DNA of 64,000 nucleotides from Dermanyssus gallinae (GCA_003439945.1 QVRM01005973.1:1-64000), one strand, 5' to 3'. Positions 1-11,553 are shown, numbered from the stretch's first letter. Program-made: numbers and translations. The notes: generated by a model not told the origin, from the sequence alone.

Positions 1-569
1 CGAACGATTCTCTGATTAACAATCGATTTAAGCCATTGTGCCATTAGGAAGAAACACACATCGGGCTTTTTCATGGCGGCTGGCAGCACATATCGTATCG
101 GTGAGTTACCGTCAAAGACAGATAACACACCAACCAACAAGAAGTTCTACAACGGAAGGCTTTGTTTACGACAGGAGAGCAGCGGAGAGGGTCCAACGTG
201 CCAGACTATAAGTAGTAATGGTTCGACGACGCACGTATCAGGAAGTCAACTTATCACAAGTCACACACACTGATTGAATAGTAATACATGTCTACTAAGC
301 ACCCAACCGGAACACCGGTCAAATCACCACCAGAATTCAAGGCGCCGCCGCCTTCAATGCCGGTAACTTTCGCCAGTTGGAAGAGGGACGACACCTTGTG
401 GCTAGAGCGTATTAGCCGTCGTTGCGAGGGAGAGCAAATTGCGAGGGCGCGCAGAGGGAGAAAGAGGCGACCTCGGTCTCCCACTGCTCGACTGCATCAA
501 ACCGGCGGTGATGGCCGGCTCTGGACCGGCGCACCACCAACACTAAAGAGAATAAGAATAATCTATCAT
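1..569. other. No recognised gene or repeat
   Basis: Mixed-composition DNA with a more GC-rich part around 320-540. Short open frames are present but none has recognisable protein features or a clear splice context. Nothing further can be supported. Confidence 0.4.
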
Positions 570-752
570 TTTGTTGTTGCTGTTGCTGTTGTTGTTATTG
601 TTGTTACTGTTGTTATTGTTGTTGTCATTGTTGCTGTTGTTGTTATTGTTGCTGTTATTGTTGTTGTCGCTGATATTGTTGTTGTTGTTGTTGTTGGTAT
701 TGTTGTTGTTGTTGCTGATGCTGCTGCTGCTGCTGCTGCCGCCGCCGCCGCC
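570..752. repeat. (GTT)n/(GCT)n trinucleotide microsatellite
   Basis: About 180 bp of imperfect GTT repeats with GCT, ATT and GTC variants, ending in GCT then GCC runs. All frames are open only because the repeat lacks stops; the implied poly-Leu, poly-Val or poly-Asn proteins are not credible. Confidence 0.9.
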
Positions 753-1215
753 TCTAACCGTCGGCCTAGCCCAGTCACTCACCTCGAATAGCCCGAAGCA
801 GAGGGTTGATCATGTCGTCGTCGGCGCAGCTTAGGAAACTCGGCTATGGCGTGGTGATGAAATGCGCGACTAACAATGCACAGCGATACTGGCCACTTGC
901 AAACAGACTCTCACTGGCAAACCGGCGCCGGAAAAAAAAACACGCAATATCATAACAACGAAAACAACGACGAGAAGACAACAAGAGTATCTGTTGAAAT
1001 ACAGCAACAGCAACGGCGGCCGTGCTCGCTCGACAAAGCCAGTTCTGCACTAGAGGGAGTAATCATAATATTAAATAAAAATACTAATAACAATAATAAG
1101 AATAATAATAATGGGAAACAGTCTTACCTACATCATGATAAGATGGGTGCAACAGTGCAGAATTGCAACCTCGTTATTGTTTATAATGCGAACAACATTC
1201 AAGAATTAGACTAAA
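753..1215. other. No gene seen; short AAT-rich patch
   Basis: Contains an A-rich stretch and an imperfect (AAT)n patch around 1066-1114. No coding or RNA signal was recognised. Confidence 0.4.
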
Positions 1216-1390
1216 CGTTTTCGGGCTGACCCTCAGCCAAGATTTAACGTCCACGAAACTGTTTCTCACATTGCTTCACAGACGTACCCCCATAAATACA
1301 ATGTGGGGCAACGATGGGGCTCGAACCCGCGCACTTATGTGTCTCCACCGGTTGCGAGGCGCAGACTTAAGCCATCACGCCACCGGGCTC
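1216..1390 (-). mobile_element. tRNA-derived SINE (family S1), copy a
   Basis: Read on the minus strand the element opens with GAGCCCGGTGGCGTGATGG, an A-box-like segment. Then comes a B box, GGGTTCGAGCCCC, about 45 nt further on, and then a non-tRNA body ending in a TTGGCTGAGGGTCAGCCCGAAAA-like tail. Six further full or partial copies occur in this window with the same head, body and tail order, which defines the family. It is a Pol III-type retroposon without coding capacity, mobilised in trans by a LINE. The cloverleaf is not complete enough for a functional tRNA. Confidence 0.85.
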
Positions 1391-1423
1391 AACGTAACCT
1401 ACTTAAACTGATTTATTTCAATA

Positions 1424-1520
1424 CAACTGTTGTTGTCGTTCGTGTTGCTGTTGTTGTTTCTGCTGCTTTTGCTGTTGTCGTGTTGTTGTTGGTGTTGTTT
1501 TTATTATTGTTGTGGTTGGT
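1424..1520. repeat. Degenerate (GTT)n microsatellite
   Basis: Imperfect GTT/GCT repeats directly beside SINE copy a. No coding meaning. Confidence 0.75.
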
Positions 1521-1739
1521 AGTGCCACCGGAATCTTAAAATTAACTAACATTCAATGATACGAAATCAGCGCAAAATAACGCCATAAGAATAGTTGAAG
1601 CATAACCGAATACCGCACTTCTCTCTCTCTGTCTCGAAGCTTTTCACACAATGGCTAAAATCACCACGCCTGTTTGCTCACTAACAATCGCTCGAGATAG
1701 ATATGTGCTCCAACAGTTCAATATTTGTTCTCGTTCGAG

Positions 1740-2720
1740 TGTCGTGATTGAATAGATGATCTTCCCGAATATCGAGTTGTATCATGTCGGCCTGTATCTG
1801 GCGACCGCTAACGCCACTTTGTCGTTAACGCGAGTCCCTATCGGGAGTCTAACATCGGGGGAAGCAAGAAAGCCGGCCAGACGGTATTCGTATAACACAC
1901 CGTACCCTCATCGATTTAGTACCTAGTAAAAATAATGTCTAGAATTAAAATATTTTTAAGGAGGTTGTCTTTAATTTTAGACCATTATCCATGTTCTACG
2001 CGCCGTGATTGCCATTGCCGAAAAGCACATCTTCAATGCACCGAAGGCCGATATCTATGATGAAGGAGATATCTATGATGAAGAAACAGCTCGAAGTTGT
2101 CTGCCTATGCTTTGTGCGTTGCATGCAGTTTTAATGTTTAGCGAACGCATACAATTATGGGTCTCCATTTCATCATACTCGCGTTTCTTTTTGTGCCTGC
2201 AGATCCTGATGGCTGCTGCTGTTCTCACCATCAAACCCAAAAACTAGATAGGTCCAGTAGACCCCGATATGGTCGGAAATACATATTTACGTCCACCCTA
2301 TGGGCTCGGAACAACCGCCGTGCGACATATCTTCAATGAGGCACCGAGGGCGGGGTATGTTGAGATAGATATATAGGATTTCCTCAACAGTCCTAGTAGC
2401 AGCAGCAGCATGGCCGCTGACTTTTAGCTGTATGGTTTATCATAAATTCTCAATGAGCATCGCTCAAAGAAAAATCGATCAACAACGGGGATCAAACCGG
2501 CGACACCCCGGTAGATGACAAACTCACCAAAATGACGTCTGTAAAGTGTACATTCATGTAGTTGTTGTATGTACGTTGACCGTAATACTAAGTTTTCAAG
2601 TTATTGAACGTGAAAATTTGCCCAGATTGCAAAAAAGATAGCCCGGGACGCTGATGTTTGTTGTCGAACTGTTCTGAATGCGATTATTTGCTTTCTTGTC
2701 GCCAACATGAGTATATTCCA
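1740..2720. repeat. Dispersed repeat family B, old copy
   Basis: Segments of this region recur at 53610-54345 and 35930-36180. Shared blocks include 'tatgggctcggaac', 'cgacatatcttcaatg', 'catggccgctga', the 'tcgggagtctaacatcggggg' type block near 1835-1862, and 'ttttcaagttattgaacgtgaaa' near 2592. Copies are diverged and in both orientations. The shared edge and core sequences link it to the foldback family at 32806-33881. No transposase was seen. Borders are approximate. Confidence 0.55.
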
Positions 2721-3060
2721 GTAGCCAGCAGAAGTGTCCGCCGAGCACGACACATTCTTCGCCGAGCAGCCCTCGTTCACCCTTTTATAAGATGATATTA
2801 GGCCATCCGCATAAGTATAACAAATATTATTGATTTCAATCTCACTATGCGGCGGTTATTTTCGCCTTGGAGATACTTTTTGCAAATCTTCTCACCATAA
2901 TCAAAGATTTGTGATCCTTAAGGAGCGCCTATACGTCTAAGTCAGCAATACCTACACCGTATTGCCGTCAGCTTTAGCAATACGTAGGTATTGCTGAAAA
3001 CAGCCGCCATGGCATGTTAGCAGTTGCGCGAGTGAGTAGGTAAGCAAGCCGTGTTTGAGG
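2721..3060. other. No gene; perfect 14-bp hairpin inside
   Basis: Nothing coding was recognised. A hairpin is formed by 2942-2955 and 2984-2997 (perfect 14-bp arms), with a further inner stem 2959-2965/2977-2983. Confidence 0.5.
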
Positions 3061-4260
3061 CTATACGTTTTTTGAGATCAGAAAGTATTGATTTGTCCAA
3101 TATCCAGAATGGCCCGACTGGATTGTTTCCCATTGCTGGCTCCAATTGCGTAGGATGCCGGTTCTGCTGATTAGTGCTCCCTCCGTCAGGCCGTTGATTA
3201 AAGGGTTTCTTGATGCCAGTTCTTTAACTCTTAGGTCCCAGGGGAATTGTCTCGAAAGGACCTGCACGGCTGCTGTAGAAGCCGTGCGACTGTGTTATGC
3301 GCCGTAGGTATTTGGGTCTTTTTGAGGAGGCGGCCTGTTGTAGCTCCGGTAGTCGTGCGCTCCCATGAGGGCGTGGCGTATAACATGATGCTGTCTATTA
3401 CTGATACTAAGAGGAGGCGGCGAGAATCGGCTGCCCCTCTGGTCCGTGGGAGAATTTTCCGTAGCTCTGCTGAGGCTTTGGCTGCTTTTTTGCTGTATAG
3501 CCTACACGAGGTGTTCCTGTGAGAGCCTTGTCCAGGTTCACGCCCAGGAACTTGACCATGGGCGTGGGTGTTACTGGATAACCTTCCAGGTGTAAATTTA
3601 GATTCCGTGGAGAACGCTTCAGACCATTCAGAAGAATTACTTCCGTTTTTTGTGAAGCCAGTTCGAGACCTAGCATGCGGGGGCATTGTCGGATATCCGC
3701 CAAGGCTCCGCTGGCTGTTCTTAAGAACAGATCCTCGTCACTGGCGGTAACTATCAGTGCCAGATGGTCTGCGTAGGCGATGGAATAAATTTCCGGAGGA
3801 TGCGATAGTCTAAGTACTCCATTGTAGATTATATTCCACAGGGTTGGTCCCAGTACAGATCCTTGGGGGACCTCAGCCGTGATGGCGTAGTCCACGCCTT
3901 CGCATGTAGATGCTCGGATTTTTAAATACGACGCTAGGATGCATCGTAGGTAGGGAGACACGACTTCCAAGGCGTTTTTGATATCAATAAGGAGGACCAA
4001 ACCTTATTAAACAAAAAAGCCCGGTTTGCTATCAGCGAATTTCTGTGCTTCAGCTACGTTTAGAACTTTGCTGATAGCCAAAGATGTGGAGTGTCGGGCG
4101 CGGAAATCATGCTAGTTTTCCGACAGTACCTTCTTGTCTTCGAGGGTGTACCCTGGCGTGTTCATGAGTTGTAGATCAGCCCGAGTTGCCCATTCTAAAC
4201 GGATTCCTTTCCTTGATGAGGACCTGGTTCCCCACAGACTGTAGGCCGCATTAAAATCCC
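3061..4260 (-). pseudogene. R1-like non-LTR retrotransposon relic (EN fragment joined to RT)
   Basis: Read on the minus strand. Near 4260-4165 the translation shows DFNAAYSLWGTRSS, typical of the APE-type endonuclease of LINEs. After an apparent internal deletion it runs into RT: HDFRARHSTSLAI, LLIDIKNALEVV, EVPQGSVLGPTLWNI and IAYADHLALIV. The last motif should be YADD, so one catalytic Asp is His here. The thumb region continues to about 3061 in another frame. PQGSVLGPTLWNI followed by YxGVLRL is characteristic of the R1 clade. Frameshifts and an in-frame stop at the EN/RT junction show it is dead. The next element begins only about 30 bp beyond its upstream end. Confidence 0.8.
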
Positions 4261-4461
4261 CTCCTGAACTGTGATGCCCTAAATAATATACAGGTAGTTC
4301 AATAAGTTCTTAGAATGAGCTTTTTCGAATTTTGGCGCGCTTCCACCGCTATTAGGAACTGCAACTTTTCGACTGCCAGCAGTCAAAATATTATGGTGAT
4401 TGGCCGTTGCGATTTCGTTTGATCGCTTTTCCCGTGCAACGTATCGGCGTGATTTTGAAAA

Positions 4462-5501
4462 ATGGAGAAAAAAGAGTTTCGAGTGGTTATCAAGCATTTT
4501 ATTTCAAAGGTTGGAATGCGACCCAAGTGAAAACTGAGTTAGACGAGGTGTACGGTGACTCTGCGCCATGTTTTGCCACTGTTTCCAACTGGATTAATGA
4601 GTTAAAAAGAGGTCGCAGGAGCACCGGGATGAACTACGTTCAAAACGCCCAAAAACGGCAACTGATTAGGAAAACGTGGAAAAGGTGCGGCAAATCGTTG
4701 CCGCAGATAAGCGAGTGAACATTAGGGAGATAGCGGAGGCCTTGGGGATCAGTTTGGGTAGTGTGCATTTCATCCTGCACGAAAACTTGAAGATGAAAGA
4801 GCTCAGAGAAAAATGGCTGCCGCATTTGCTCAACCAAGGCCAAAAAAAACGCGCCTGTTTTCGCTTCACAGCGAAATTTGGCCAAGATGTCGAACAATCC
4901 GTCGGATTTTTGGCGCAGATTCATGACCGTCGATGAAAGCTGGGTCCATCACTACACTCCCGAGACCCAAGAAGCATCTTGCCAATGGTGTGCACCTGAT
5001 GAAGGACCTCCGAAGAGGGTGCGGACAACGGCATTGACCGGAAAGGTGATGGCTACAGTTTTTTAAGACCAACGTAGAATAATGCTGGTCGACTACCTTG
5101 AGAGCGGTAAAACGATCACAGGAGAATATTAGGCAAGACTGCCTTTAGCAAGAACTCATCGTGAAACGGCCCGCTTTGCAGAAGAAGGTTGTCCTGTTTC
5201 ACCAGGACAACCTTCTTCTGCACACAAGTCCCGGCAAGCATCGGCAAAACTGGCCCAACTGAGATTCGAACTTATTGAACAACCTTCCTATTCTCCAGAC
5301 CTGGCCCCCTCTGATTATTTCCTCTTCGGACATTTGAAGAATAGTCTCGGTGGAAAGCGTTTTTCCAGCAATGAAGAGGTTAAGGCTGCTGTCAATGCTT
5401 ATTTTCAGTCTAAAGACGCGGAATTCTACTTAAGAGGTATAAAAGCTCTGAAATATTGGTGGGAAAAGTGTATTGAGCATCTCGGGGAGTATATCGAATA
5501 A
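4462..5501 (+). pseudogene. Broken mariner transposase (irritans subfamily type)
   Basis: Starts MEKKEFRVVIKHF, typical of irritans-type mariners, and ends near the stop at 5499-5501. The helix-turn-helix part (IREIAEALGISLGSVHFILHE) and the first catalytic block (TVDESWVHHYTPETQEA, the D of the DD34D triad) are visible in different frames. The second catalytic block survives as VLFHQDN, and the third as the decayed PYSPDLAPSD-type segment near 5290-5320. Several frameshifts and stops mean no active enzyme. Family length is about 345-350 residues. Confidence 0.9.
5177..5222. repeat. Perfect 20-bp inverted repeat inside mariner
   Basis: TGCAGAAGAAGGTTGTCCTG at 5177-5196 is matched exactly by its reverse complement at 5203-5222, with a 6-nt loop. 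The right arm sits just after the LFHQDN codons and replaces the residues expected there, so it looks copied from the left arm. Confidence 0.85.
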
Positions 5502-5579
5502 GATAAATTTAAAAACATGATTTGGAAAATTCTTGGTTTTCATTCTAAGAACTTATTGAACTACCTGTATATCATAATT

Positions 5580-6740
5580 TTGCTTATCAGATGCACGCTG
5601 TGATCGATAAATTTGTTTCCAAACGCACCGGCAAGCCTACAAATAACACCAATGGTGTGCCAATGAGCGCGTAGAGGGGAAAGATGATATAACGGCATTA
5701 AAAATAAGTAATGCAGTTATTACCGATGATATCTCCAAAGCGGATGTCTTAAATAATATATTTTCATCTGTTTACATGGTCCAAGCAGGTTCAACGCAAG
5801 CACTTACTTTCTTCCCTTCATTATTTACCAAAAAAGTGGCGCATGTTATTACAGAGCCACTCTCATTAATTTATGCCAGGTTCTAAGATAATGGTATTGT
5901 GCCTGATTTTTTCCGACAATCCGTAATTACGCCTGTACATAAAAAGGGATCCAAGTCGAGCGTTGAGAATTATAGACCCCCTGGCGCAATCATCAAAGCG
6001 TGTATATTATATGAAAAATTACTTGAGGATCATATTTTTGCTATCATCAACAGTTTTAGTCGGTCTGGGGTGTGTCTCTCGGGCGTGCCTCGAGGATCAT
6101 GCCTGGGCCCATTATTATTCTATATTTTTATTTTATGCCTCAAAAACGTTACACCGGAAAACACTAAGCACAAACCCTACGCAGATGATCATTAACTTTA
6201 TGAGCCATCTGACACAGAGAACGAGACAGATATAATGCAGACAAAAATTCACTCCGATTGGTGTGCCAAAAATGATATGATAATATCGGTCTTTAAATGC
6301 GCCGTTGTGTGTTTGAAGGAGGACCATGATTTTACACATTTGATGGAGAAGAGATACCCAAAGTAAACAGCATTCGCGATCTTGGGGTAACGATAACACC
6401 GGAGCTGAATTTCACCATTCACATTAGGCAAATTGTTCGATCTGCTAGTCTTATATGTAATAAGATATTTCGTTGTTTTATAATCAATTGTTCCATATTT
6501 TATGTCCGCCTTTATAAAAGTCTTGTAGTTACAAATTAGTTTACAGTTGTTAAGTGATGGCCGCCGTACTTAAAGAAACATATTTATTGCAATTGAAGAA
6601 GTTCACTCTAAATTCCTTCGACGTGTTGCATTGAGATTTAAGGTAGAGCGTAGCAGTCTCGTCTTAGTTACCTATCTCAGGACGGCACTGGTGAGCAGAT
6701 CTTAAAGTGCACGCGCGAATCTCTCATTATCATATTCGCG
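5580..6740 (+). pseudogene. LINE reverse transcriptase relic (CR1/Jockey-like)
   Basis: Shows, in shifting frames, PLSLIYARF, VPDFFRQSVITPVHKKGSKSSVENYRP (RT motif 1-2), a GVPRGSCLGPLLFYIFI block (the GVPQGSxLGPLLF motif) and HKPYADDH (catalytic YADD intact). A thumb region follows with NSIRDLGVTITPELNF. Stops near 5672 and 5885 and frame changes after 6195 show it is inactive. The GPLLF form and the PVHKKG block point to the CR1/L2/Jockey group, unlike the R1-like relics nearby. Confidence 0.8.
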
Positions 6741-6931
6741 ACTACAATCTGCGCAGTACTCAAACCATATCGTCGAAAACAGTTTCGAATCAACAACATG
6801 TTTTCGCGGCGCATGGCGAGACTGTTGAAAATCATACACTCGTCAAATGATATCGTTAAAAAAAAAAAAAATACCGGAAAATCTAAAAAAATATTATAAA
6901 CTGTATGTACCATTGCCTGTATAACCAATTC

Positions 6932-6934
<3 letters not shown>

Positions 6935-6963
<29 letters not shown>
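6935..6963. repeat. (TA)n microsatellite
   Basis: Perfect TA run; a second short one lies at 7049-7068. Confidence 0.95.
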
Positions 6964-6965
<2 letters not shown>

Positions 6966-8070
6966 AATCCCGGGTTTTTGTGAATAACCATGTATATAAT
7001 TATCTACTTTTTGAAAGCAATAAAGGAGCATTTAGAAACTGAAAAAAAATATATATATATATATATACATGAGTGCATATTATTAACTCTACCAAGCGTA
7101 AATGCAACGTACGCAGTTCGTTCGTGTGTCTCGGAGGGAAGCACCGATAGTGGAGGCCGATATTTTTGGTGGGTGGCGCCCGTCCAAACACCGAACTCAG
7201 CGGCAGCCGCAGCAGAATAACGCAGTACGAGGATCAACAGGAGATGATCACTTCATATCAATAACAATGGCGACGATATATCGAGGTTGGCGACGACCTT
7301 AAACCACTGCTCTCCACCAATCGATGGGTCCACATATAGCCCGACTGGACCAAATCTCCCACAGCAGCAGCAGCAACCACAACAACAACGACAACAGCAA
7401 CACATCTGGTTGTTGTTGTTGGTGTTATTGTATCTTGAACAGCCACTGCCTTCTTCTTCTTCTTTTCCTTCGAAGATTCGCGCCACTTCAAATCGGCTGT
7501 TATATTGGTGACCGCTGACGTTGTTGGCCGTATTCCGTGCCGTAGAGTTAGTTACTCACTGTCCGTATGCAAGCGGGCCTATTTATTACAGTTATTACGA
7601 AGACAGCAACAACAACAACAACAACAACGTCAACGACACAATGATAACGACAATCATAATCAACAGTACATCACCACCGTAAACGCGACTGTTTCGGAAG
7701 AAGTAACGGAAACCTGATCGTCTCAATCAATCTACGGCAGTTTTCGAAGCGACACCCAAGCTACACACCCACCTGGTATGTCCGAGTGAGGACGTGAAAC
7801 TGCGACCAACAAGCGCCAAGTGGTGGAAAGGCTCTTAAAACCAAAGGAAGTAGTACAAACAGCTGATCATTGAAAACTGCGCTGAAGATTGGCTAGCCCA
7901 CACCAGCTGTATCATGTAGTAAGAACAGTAGCAGGCTCTTCTCGCTGAACGCTTCTCTACTGGCCGCGATGATGTAAATCGAAATTGGGTCGCGCAATGG
8001 CGGCAAGATTTAAATCCGTGTATAGACGTAGGCGTTCCTTGTCAGGAGATGGACGTAAACAATACCGTTT
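6964..8070. other. Intergenic, CAA/GTT- and CTT-rich, no gene
   Basis: Holds CAG/CAA/CAACGA runs at about 7360-7400 and 7600-7630, a CTT run at 7451-7465, and otherwise unrecognised DNA. Open frames here are produced by the repeats. Confidence 0.5.
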
Positions 8071-8071
8071 G

Positions 8072-8097
8072 TATATATATATATATATATATATATA

Positions 8098-8131
<34 letters not shown>
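8072..8131. repeat. (TA)n microsatellite
   Basis: Two TA blocks split by a single GC interruption at 8099-8100. Confidence 0.95.
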
Positions 8132-8137
<6 letters not shown>

Positions 8138-8603
8138 AATAAATATATAAATAGCAGCACCATCACTTTGGTTCAAAAATTATGGGCATTAAATTTGCTA
8201 TTGCCTGAGAATAGTCTTCTGAGCGTGCATTTTTGGTCGTAATGGCAAAACGTTACGGTTCTGAACGTGAAAGCTTCGACGTAAGACATAACAACATATC
8301 GACTTTTACGACTTTCCTTGATCCCGCTATTCGCCTTTTGCTAGCTTGCGTCGGGTGTCACTTAAATTATGCAGAATTTTCCACCCAACACGCCGGATTG
8401 ATCGGTTCCTTCATGCGTTGACTGGTCTTCCCGCAAACGCATATTCTGCACAACTATTTACGAAAAACTACAGAATAGCTTCTTTTATATATTTCATCCT
8501 CACTCTTAAACAAGACGTTTCGGCCTCCTCCTTCCATAGGAAACAATATTTTCTTACTGAGTTCTATCAAATTTTATAATAAGTACATACGGTCATGGAA
8601 GAC

Positions 8604-8607
<4 letters not shown>

Positions 8608-8640
<33 letters not shown>
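8608..8640. repeat. (TA)n microsatellite
   Basis: Perfect TA run preceded by unrecognised AT-rich DNA (8132-8607). Confidence 0.95.
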
Positions 8641-8645
<5 letters not shown>

Positions 8646-8754
8646 CATATGCGTAAGGAGCTACCATTTTTTTTAAATAATAAAACGCGGTTAGGTTTGA
8701 TTTTTTTTCATTTGAATTTAGAATTATTATTTAGATTTATCCACGTAATTTCTG

Positions 8755-9415
8755 CGAATTTCGGCACATCTCTTAAGGCAGTACTATGTACCCAAGTCTT
8801 GTCACCGGCGACGAGTCTCAAAAACACAGAAGACCGGCCCTCATGCAATCATAGTAAAAAATTATATGGTCAAAGAGACCCGCGTCGCTTTTTAGCTCTG
8901 TAACACATCACGAGGTACCAATCGAGCATATTGTGTTGGTGAGTTTGTTACATGAACCACATTTTGTCGTTCGTTGCTGTACACAGCGAGGAAATCGTCG
9001 TACAGATTGAAATGTCCAGTTCCAACTTTTCTGTGAGTTCTTTTCTTCTAGGAGTACGTAAGCTCGCCCAAAAACTTCAATGTGGTACTACCTAGGCCAT
9101 ATGCCTATTCAGCGTGAGGTGTCCATTAAGGTACTTAATTTAATCAAAAGCTTCAATTATTTTAAAAAAATGAGCATAGTCTACTGTAGATTCGCGCTTA
9201 GAAGGGAAACATTGAGTGGCTTTTGTTTAAGATCAGTTCAATTGAAAGCTGTTTCTTTGAGCGAGATGCACAGGCGTTCCATGTCTTCATTTACCATGTG
9301 TTCAAGCTTTTGTGGGAACCTTTCAAGGAACGGGGCGGTATCGTCTGTAACTGGTAATTGTTCTATGTATTTTACAAAGCTAAATGCGGCATTAACAAAT
9401 ACAGTTTAAAATAGT
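8755..9415 (-). pseudogene. Possible mariner-like transposase relic
   Basis: On the minus strand one frame reads VAGDKTWVHSTAL near 8805-8830, close to the TGDETWVHH catalytic block of mariners. Upstream of it QYARLVPRDVL resembles the xARWVPRxL block that precedes it in the family. A second open piece near 9420-9260 (KYIEQLPVTDDTAPFLERFP) has no match I recognise. No terminal inverted repeats were identified; short (TA)n runs flank the region. The assignment rests on two short blocks only. Confidence 0.3.
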
Positions 9416-9422
9416 GGACACC

Positions 9423-9445
9423 TATATATATATATATATATATAT
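9423..9445. repeat. (TA)n microsatellite
   Basis: Perfect TA run. The following 9446-10070 shows no recognised feature. Confidence 0.9.
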
Positions 9446-10074
9446 CCTTAAATTATTTCTGTATAAGTCTGTGATTACGTACTATGTGAAGCCAGTCAAC
9501 TTAAAACGTGTTAATCTATGAAAGCATCTTAGCCTCCCCATAGCGCCAGTAGATGTTTTCTGAGTTTATGTTAATCTTAACGTTTCAGCATCTGTATTTT
9601 ATGGTTTGCGGATCATATAAAAGAATAGTAGGGCTGCGGTCAATATTGCAGCTTGAAAACCAAATCGTTTGCAACTTACGGTGAAAAATATTTCGGAGTT
9701 AATAAAAAATGCCCCTCGTTCCCGAAAAACACAGCCAAACTACAGCTAAGGCATACGCGCGGGAGCTACGTGGATAAAAGCGTACATAAGCATACAAAAA
9801 TGCCGATGCTGACGGAACACCTGTAGCAAGTCGCCACTGCGCTTCCAAGTATATATTACTTGCTTGATTTATCCTGCGCTTGGCATGCAAAATTACGTGG
9901 CAAAGCCGGATTTTCTACCACATCACCAGCATAAGTGGAGTTAAATCTTTTGCGCACCGGACTAGCGAGACCTCAGTTTTGGCAGTATGTTACGGCCCGT
10001 GCAGGGAGGTTATGCAACGAGGCCAAAGGAAACAGTGATTGTTTTGATTCAGTTTGATTGACATCTAATAGGCA

Positions 10075-10674
10075 ATGGGAGAAATAGGCGATGTCCGGCG
10101 ACTGTCCGTCCCGACGGCAGTGGCGCTTTTCTACCTCAAGGTTGTTCCGGCGCTGATGTATGGTCTTGACAGAGTATGGGAACACCTCACTCGGGCAAAC
10201 TTTGGTTTGCTTGAAAGGTGTTTTACAATGTACATGAAGCGAGTACTTTGCCTGTCAATGCGGGCAAGGAGCCGCTTTGTGTACCTAATGTCAGGCTGTG
10301 CACCAGTTGTTGAGATCATTCGATTGAGGTTGAAGACGCCGCGTACAGTACCATTCGAGAGCTTTATCTCGGAATGGGAAAATAAAGTTGAACAAGTCCG
10401 ACGAGAGGTCGGAGACCTGGATGTTTTCAGGGCCTTTCACCTCTGGTCTGGTCTTGCGTGTGACAATCGCCACGTCTATACCAGATACATAGTTCATGGC
10501 TATCATCACCTGGTTTGTTCGAATACGAGCTTCCACGAAGAGTACACCGAGTGCGTCTGTCGACTGTGCTCTCAGGCGTGTACGAAGTTTCATGCATCTG
10601 CCTGCCTGGCCCTTGCGAAGAGATCACTGCACTGCCTCTCTCGTATAACATGCCGCGAGGAGCTGAGTGTATAA
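10075..10674 (+). pseudogene. LINE ORF2 C-terminal region, uninterrupted 199-codon frame
   Basis: An open frame of 199 codons is far longer than chance here. It contains LFYLKVVPALMYGLDRVWEH and LLERCFTMYMKRVLCLS, matching the region after the RT thumb in invertebrate LINEs (a YGxxxxW then LxRxxxxYLKRxLG pattern). It ends with a Cys/His cluster CVCRLCSQACTKFHASAC near residues 160-178 that looks like a terminal zinc knuckle. A tail with AATAAA (about 10726-10731) follows. The fragment is truncated at the 5' side and lacks RT catalytic motifs. The lack of stops suggests a fairly recent insertion. It is not a host gene as far as I can see. Confidence 0.6.
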
Positions 10675-10739
10675 TTGTATAATATGTATAATTGTTCATG
10701 TTATATGCATACTCAATATGAGTGAAATAAATACGATGA

Positions 10740-11342
10740 TAATGATTGACATCTAATGAACCTCGCATCGTTGGAGATAGGGTAGGTAATGAATGATCTT
10801 GACACGAAAATATGCACACATGCTCTTTGTGAGACGGGTGAGTTAAGATCCTTTGATGCTCCTGCGCGCTATGCTGCCTGCTGTTTCGGATAAGCCGAGT
10901 CAACTTACCTACTTATCGGTTTTAATGCAAACCGTCGTTTTTATTAACAGCCGCCGCGAATGTTATTCTTGTGTGCTATTGTTAGCCGGCGATCGTTTGG
11001 AAGCTGGCTCTATGAACAAAAAGGTACCTTTATGATATGTTCCTTCACGACAAGTCATCAAGTTTTGCTCTATCCTATGGTATATACATGCGGCAAGTAG
11101 TTGGGCGCCACATACGCTAAAGGCGTCTAATCAGAACAAGCTAGCTGTACCGCAAAGGATCGCAAAATTTCAGCAATTGATGCAAATCTTCGCACAACCG
11201 TAGGCAAAACTCAAAGCGAGTACAGTTACTTCGCAATTCTAAGAATAATTAACTATGTATACATAATGGGCACTCGTAGCACGAACGATACGACTTAAGG
11301 GGAATGCGAGATAATGCTAACAACAGGAGAGGCAAGGGAGAA

Positions 11343-11345
<3 letters not shown>
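10740..11345. other. Intergenic, nothing recognised
   Basis: No coding, RNA or repeat signature was noted apart from normal AT richness. Confidence 0.4.
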
Positions 11346-11382
<37 letters not shown>

Positions 11383-11498
11383 GAGATAGAGAGAGATAGA
11401 GAGAGAGAGAGAGATAGAGATAGATAGAGAGAGAGAGATAGATAGATATAGATATACATATATATATAGAGATATATATATATATATAGATATATATA

Positions 11499-11529
<31 letters not shown>

Positions 11530-11553
11530 CACATATATATATATATATATATA
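11346..11553. repeat. Compound (GA)n-(GATA)n-(TA)n microsatellite
   Basis: A GA run passes through GATAGA units into TA repeats over about 200 bp. The gradient of unit types suggests slippage growth from one tract. All frames are trivially open. Confidence 0.95.

Larger units (their letters stand above)
4291..5567 (+). mobile_element. Mariner transposon (irritans-like), degenerate
   Basis: Perfect 28-bp terminal inverted repeats start CAGGTAGTTCAATAAGTTCT and end with the reverse complement. The element is flanked by TA on both sides (4289-4290 and 5568-5569), the mariner target duplication. Length 1,277 bp is normal for mariner. The ends are well preserved while the transposase inside is broken. 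Confidence 0.93.

Noticed and set aside
543..834. Open frames encoding poly-Leu, poly-Asn or poly-Ala
   Set aside because: They are translations of a GTT/GCT microsatellite in every frame; no flanking coding sequence or splice support.
2470..2525. Minus-strand GGTTTGATCCCC resembling a tRNA B box
   Set aside because: No A box at proper spacing and no cloverleaf; other copies not seen.
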